Positions 59,469 through 64,000 of a DNA stretch of 64,000 nucleotides are shown one piece after another. Every line of letters begins with the position of its first letter. Within the stretch, counting starts at the first letter, position 1. A program made the position numbers and the translations under genes. Location: NCBI RefSeq assembly GCF_036850765.1, contig NC_089493.1:186095140-186159139 (forward strand). The letters are read 5' to 3'. The stretch is from Saccopteryx bilineata (taxonomy: Eukaryota; Chordata; Mammalia; Chiroptera; Emballonuridae). The notes under the pieces are model-generated. The model ran no database searches and was not told the DNA's origin. It saw only the letters and a list, made by a program, of their open reading frames with translations.

Positions 59469-61306
59469 ACATGCATGTGTATGCACCAAACACCAGAAAG
59501 GCTTGGCTTCATAATGGTGAATATGGCTAATAATATGCGCTTCTTTATCATATAATTTTCCTGCTCAGAGAATGAAATAAAACTAACCATGTAAGCATTT
59601 TACATAAATACAATTTTTCCTTGTAAGTACAAATAACTCTTTTTAAAAAGTCATTAGGTCATGTTGTATAGTTTCTTAAACTCTAATAACAGGACAGAAT
59701 GGAATGGCTCATTCTCTGAAGACAAACATTTAAGTTTCTTGTCCAAAATGTTGAGTACTTGAGCCTTTCCCCGTTTCTGCTAAGGTGGCCTGACTCATAC
59801 TTCTTTGCTTCTGGAAGAAGGGAGAAGATTGCTATCCTGATAACAGTTCTCTCAGGCTGACATAGGTGAGGTTGCCTGTTGGGTGGCTGGAATCCTGGCC
59901 TTGTATAAATGGTCCCATTACTAATATCTAGCACTACCTGAGTCTAGGATCTAACTGTGCCTTCCTTTTTAGCCAAGGCTCTGCTAACACTTCCTAACAT
60001 AATTCCCTGTATCCACTGTGGCTCCTCTCTTGCTTGCTGCTGGAGAAATAAGCGTTCCTTCTGCCTGTCTAGACTTCTATCTATCATTACTTCTAAGTAC
60101 ATTTTAGATTATCTGTGCATCCTGGAAGATATTTCCCTCTTTCAAGCTCAATTAAACCCCTGGTTTTGAATTTTTATAAAAAACTTAGAGGCAATCAAAG
60201 GTAAAAGATTTCAATATACTGTGTAACTCTGGGATAAATTTATAGGCGTGTGTTAAGGTTTAGGCTATAGAGTCAGTCTGCCAGACTGAACATCTCACAC
60301 AACTACTTCCTAGCAGAGTGACTTTGGAAAACTTCCTTAAATGTTTTGTGTATCTGTTTTCTCATCTTTAAAAGAGGTGGTTTATGATGCTCTTTACCTG
60401 ATAGGTTTAAATGTGCTTAACATAGTGCCTATATATATAATAAGGGTTCAGTAACTCTTGGTGTTATTCCTATGTCTAGCGGTAATATTCAAAATATTTG
60501 ACACCTAGAATGACAAAGCATTTCCTTACTCAAGATCACTGCCAAGGGTACCATCTCATCTATTACAAATCAATATTTATCCTCAGTAATTTGTTACCTA
60601 GAATCCCAAAAGCATTTAGATCTATTTGCTTTGAACCCTGTTTATCGCCTTTAGTAAAATAACAGCCCTATGATACTATGCCGTACTGTGCATGGTTAAA
60701 TGATTTTCTTTTAAATACCGAAGTCAGTATTTAAACTGGAGGAGAAGGATGTGACATCCAGCTCGGCACTTGTTTGGAGACGGAGTGCCGGGACCCGAGC
60801 TCAGAACAAGCCATTCATAACAACCTCTGGCGGTGATAAGAGATGATCTCGGAACAAAACCTCTGAATGGAAACGCATTGTTCTCTGCTTCAATGCATTT
60901 GTGCCCTGGGAGAACCGGAAATAAGTATTGGAACAAGCCTCTTGTTAATAATAATTACACTTCATTCTATGAAAACAAGAACAAACAGCAATTATCTATA
61001 ATTTCTCATTTGCAAAACATTCTCATTATGCTAAGACTTCTTGTCAGTGTTTGATAATATTATGTTCTGTGTGTTGAAAAAACTCGACAGTGTTTTTTTT
61101 TAATGTTTTAAACTATAGTGGGCAATGCCTGATCAATACAATGTAGGCTTAATTGATTTCTGTCTTAAGATAGAACAGCTTCTTTGAGTAGCATAAGTTA
61201 GTGAGGAAATAATGTCTTTTGGATTCCTTCAAAGAAGGCAGGTTCATTAACCAAATGAATTCACAGTTTTTCTATTAGCAGAAATTGGATTAGGAAAAGA
61301 CACATA
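59468..61306. other. Unique DNA with a MIR remnant
   Basis: A MIR-like region lies at about 60,235-60,470 (plus), with GTTTTCTCATCTTTAAAAG and AGGGTTCAGTAACTCTTGG. No gene is recognised. Confidence 0.45.
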
Positions 61307-61322
61307 GAAGTCAGGCAGATTG

Positions 61323-61685
61323 CCTGACCAGGAGGTGGCACAGTGGATAGAGTATCGGACTGGGATGTGGAGGACCCAGATTCGAAACCCCGAGGTTACT
61401 GGCTTGAGTGCAAGGTCGCTGGCTTAAGCGTGGGATCATAGACATGGCCCCATGGTTGCTGGCTTAAAGCCCAAGGTCTCTGGCTTGAGCCTAAGGTTGC
61501 TGGCTTGAGCAAGGGGTCACTCACTCTGCTGTAGCCCCCTGGTCAAGACACATATGAGAAAGCAGTAAGTGAACAACTAAGGTGCCGCAATGACAAAATG
61601 ATGCTTCTCATTTCTCTCTCTTCCTGTCTGTCTATCCCTATCTGTCCCTCTCTCTGTCTTTCTCTCTGGCTATGTCACAAAAAAA
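61323..61685 (+). mobile_element. tRNA-derived SINE with GGCTTGAG units
   Basis: The head CAGGAGGTGGCACAGTGGAT is followed by four to five 'ggcttgag/ggcttaag' units, ACACATATGAGAAAGCAGTA, a CT-rich tract and an A tail. Flanks GAAGTCAGGCAGATTGCC / GAAATCAGCCAGATTGCC lie at about 61,307 and 61,686. Same type as 19.2 kb. Confidence 0.88.
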
Positions 61686-61776
61686 GAAATCAGCCAGATT
61701 GCCATTATGAATATAATATAGCCTTAAAAATAATATATATGAAACTTAAGTATATATGAATAAGGAAGTATTTTTA

Positions 61777-62339
61777 TAAGGTCTACCAGAAAGTTCTGTC
61801 CGTTTTTTGAATAAAACAAAATACAAATTTTTCTTACCGTCAATAAAGTTTATTAAATAATATAATTGCCATTATTATTAATGATTTCTTGCCAACGTGA
61901 GGGCAATTTGTATATCCCATTTTTGAAAAATGTTTTATCTTTTGATGCAAAAAATTGAACCAGTGCTTGTTTGATATCGTCTTCATTTTTGAATTTTTTG
62001 CCCTTTAAAAAATTTTGTAAGGACAAAAACAAGTGATAGTTAGTATTATTCCTTCACCAAACACTTTCAATAAATTTCAACATGCTTCTGTAGCATTTCT
62101 TTCTTGTTGAAATTCGTAAAAATTATAGTGGCGTAAATGAACTTTATCAGTAGCTATAGGTACACTATCGCTTCACACATAAAACTAACGTGAATCAACT
62201 TTGTTTTAGTTAATTTGCTATGTCAGTATGTATACATTAAGTGATAAGAATAGAGAGGCACACATGCGCCCAATAAACATGTGCTTATGTGTCAAAACTT
62301 GTTGTGATAGAAATGGACAGAACTTTCTGGTAGACCTTA
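61777..62339 (-). mobile_element. Internally deleted mariner transposon (copy 2)
   Basis: Ends TAAGGTCTACCAGAAAG and CTTTCTGGTAGACCTTA are flanked by TA (61,775-61,776 and 62,340-62,341). The minus strand retains the start region and a C-terminal transposase piece (FFKNGIYKLPSRWQEI) but lacks the middle. A SINE later inserted into the right end and duplicated it. Confidence 0.9.
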
Positions 62340-62346
62340 TATTTTG

Positions 62347-62720
62347 GTTGGGGTTTTTTTGGTATTTTTCTGAAGTTGGAAATGGGGAGGCAATCAGACA
62401 GACTCCTGCATGCGCCCGCCGGGATCCACCTGGCATGCCCACCAGGGAGCGCTGCTCTGCCCATCCGAGGGGTTGCTCTGTTGCAACTAGAGCCATTCTA
62501 GTGCCTGAGGCAGAGGCCATAGAGCCATCCTCAGTGCCCGGGCCAACTTTGCTCCAATGGAGCCTTGGCTGTGGGAGGGGAAGAGAGAGACAGAGAGGAA
62601 GGAGAGGGGGAGGGGTGGAGAAGCAGATGGGCGCTTCTCCTGTGTGCCCTGGCCGGGAATCGAACCCGGGACTCCTGCATGCCAGGCCGACGCTCTACCA
62701 CTGAGACAACCGGCCAGGGC
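62347..62720 (-). mobile_element. tRNA-derived SINE (Rhin/VES type), young
   Basis: The intact antisense tRNA head with box B (GGGAATCGAACCCGGGAC) and box A (CTCTACCACTGAGACAAC) is at the right. A perfect 16-bp duplication TAGACCTTATATTTTG is at 62,331-62,346 and 62,721-62,736. The 158-codon frame through it is not a gene. Confidence 0.95.
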
Positions 62721-62963
62721 TAGACCTTATATTTTGATACTTCATTGCATACTAATATATTTTCTTACATTCCTACTTTGAATAATTCTTAATCTGTTTT
62801 GCACCTAATCAATTATTATGTGCTTAATATTCATACAGTGATTTTTAATTTTTCTCATATTTCTTCATGTACACTGTTACATTTATCTGAATACAATATA
62901 AGCTTTTTGAGGGAAGAAATAATTTAATTTCTCCATTGCTTTCTTCAAATTCATGGTTTGAAC

Positions 62964-63239
62964 TACAGTCCATGGGCTGCATGTAGCCCCCTGAGGTCAT
63001 TTATCCGGCCCCACCGCACTTCCGGAAGGGGCACCTCTTTCATTGGTGGTCAGTGAGAGGAGCACTGTATGTGGCGGTGTGGCGGCACTCACGTACAGTA
63101 CTACTTCTGTTTTGTTTTTTTACTTTAAAATAAGATATGTGCAGTCTGCATAGGGATTTGTTCATAGTTTCACTGTCCCTCCAGCGGTCTGAGGGACAGT
63201 GAACTGGCCCCCTATGTAAAAAGTTTTTGGGGACCCCTG
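62964..63239 (-). mobile_element. Non-autonomous hAT (CAGGGGTCC family), copy 3, one end lost
   Basis: The right end TTTTTGGGGACCCCTG is intact. The left terminal about 15 bp are missing, yet the 8-bp duplication GTTTGAAC is present on both sides (62,956-62,963 and 63,240-63,247). Confidence 0.88.
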
Positions 63240-63269
63240 GTTTGAACAGTAGTTTAAAATTTTTATAGC

Positions 63270-63465
63270 ATGAGTAGCTGCTTATTTATCAGCTAGGTCA
63301 ACAAGTTGCTAATTTTACCATACTGGGCCCTAGTTTCCTCATCTATAATAAGATGATAATAATACCCAAATACATACAGTTTCTGCAGGGCTTTAATAAA
63401 ATCCTGTGTGCAAAGCATTTACCATAGTGTCTGGTACAAAATTAAGCTCTCATTCAATACATGCC
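63270..63465 (+). repeat. MIR remnant
   Basis: CCTAGTTTCCTCATCTATAA, then TGCAAAGCATTTACCATAGT and CTCATTCAATACATG follow the MIR sense order. Confidence 0.65.
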
Positions 63466-64000
63466 ATAGTTTTATTATTATAACTGGAGAGTGAAACCTA
63501 AGTCACCTTCTCTAATTTCATTTTTCTGAAAGACAAAATTGATTAAATCTACTTGGTTCAGTCTAAGGCAAATAGGGCAGATAAAGTTCCTTAAACATGC
63601 TTTGGTTGCCTAAATAGAACTATATAGACACGGTCTCTGTTTGAGAGTGACTTCAGGTTTGAGCAAATGGAGCCAAAGTATGCTTTGGAAATATGGGATA
63701 GGATTTCTGTCTTAGAGCTATGTTAATTCTCTGAAGAATGATGGACATTTGGGGCTATTTTGCATGGTTCACACATGTTGATCTTAAGCTTGATATCTGT
63801 CAAAATAAAAATGTTGCATTTTTGAGCTAGGAATGGACCACATTTGTTTCCTCCTTGGAATTTAATTTCCAGAGCCAAATAAGCTCAGGCAGTTTTCCAA
63901 CTGGTCAAAATAATTTTCAGTAGTGTTGGCATGCTACTCAATTTGAAGGTGTGGTACTAGCTAAAATAAAGCTATCTAATCTTTTGAGTCACCTATTTGA
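63466..64000. other. Unique DNA to window end
   Basis: No gene or repeat is recognised. Confidence 0.4.

Noticed and set aside
62228..62704. 158-codon frame, longest plus-strand frame near the right end
   Set aside because: Runs through a mariner end into an antisense SINE; not a gene.
62645..62720. tRNA-like segment with A and B boxes
   Set aside because: SINE head inside a longer SINE with target duplication, not a tRNA gene. Same for the other SINE copies.

Overview
The window is mammalian nuclear DNA: AT-rich, with long stretches free of open reading frames, and crowded with retrotransposons and cut-and-paste DNA transposons. It is most likely from a bat. The evidence is tRNA-derived SINEs of the VES/Rhin type (heads reading like 'gccctggccggttg...' on the minus strand), plus several internally deleted hAT and mariner elements with intact target-site duplications. 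The SINE types suggest a rhinolophoid bat; that is recalled from family knowledge, not computed. I see no host protein-coding exon, no tRNA or rRNA gene and no CpG island I can defend, so the window is probably intergenic or intronic.

Layout: 0-2 kb holds an 847-bp hAT and a deleted mariner. About 2.2-8.3 kb is mostly unique. 8.3-19.7 kb has SINEs, one solo LTR, an 89-bp hAT miniature element and an old L1 3' end. 19.7-35 kb has four solo LTRs of the same 5-bp-TSD family, a further hAT and a SINE. 35.3-41.9 kb is one plus-strand L1 with a truncated ORF1, a broken ORF2 and a hAT inserted into it. 42-52 kb is mostly unique, with a TA-flanked miniature transposon and a degenerate minisatellite.

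52,217-59,428 (minus strand) is a 7.2-kb gammaretrovirus-type provirus with two 373-bp LTRs that differ at about 4 positions. It has a primer-binding site matching tRNA-Gln, a UAG-terminated gag, pol, env, and a polypurine tract. gag, protease and RT carry stops and frameshifts, and the RT active site reads YVDE. The RNase H-integrase part is open for 703 codons. env keeps an open signal peptide plus receptor-binding half of SU, joined by a deletion to the tail of TM. 59.4-64 kb holds a (GT)n tract, a SINE, a second deleted mariner with a SINE in its end, and a hAT that has lost one terminus.

The most interesting item is the provirus. It entered the genome recently by LTR divergence, yet it is heavily damaged inside. 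Its one intact surface product would be a secreted, membrane-less SU receptor-binding domain, the architecture of known Env-derived restriction factors.
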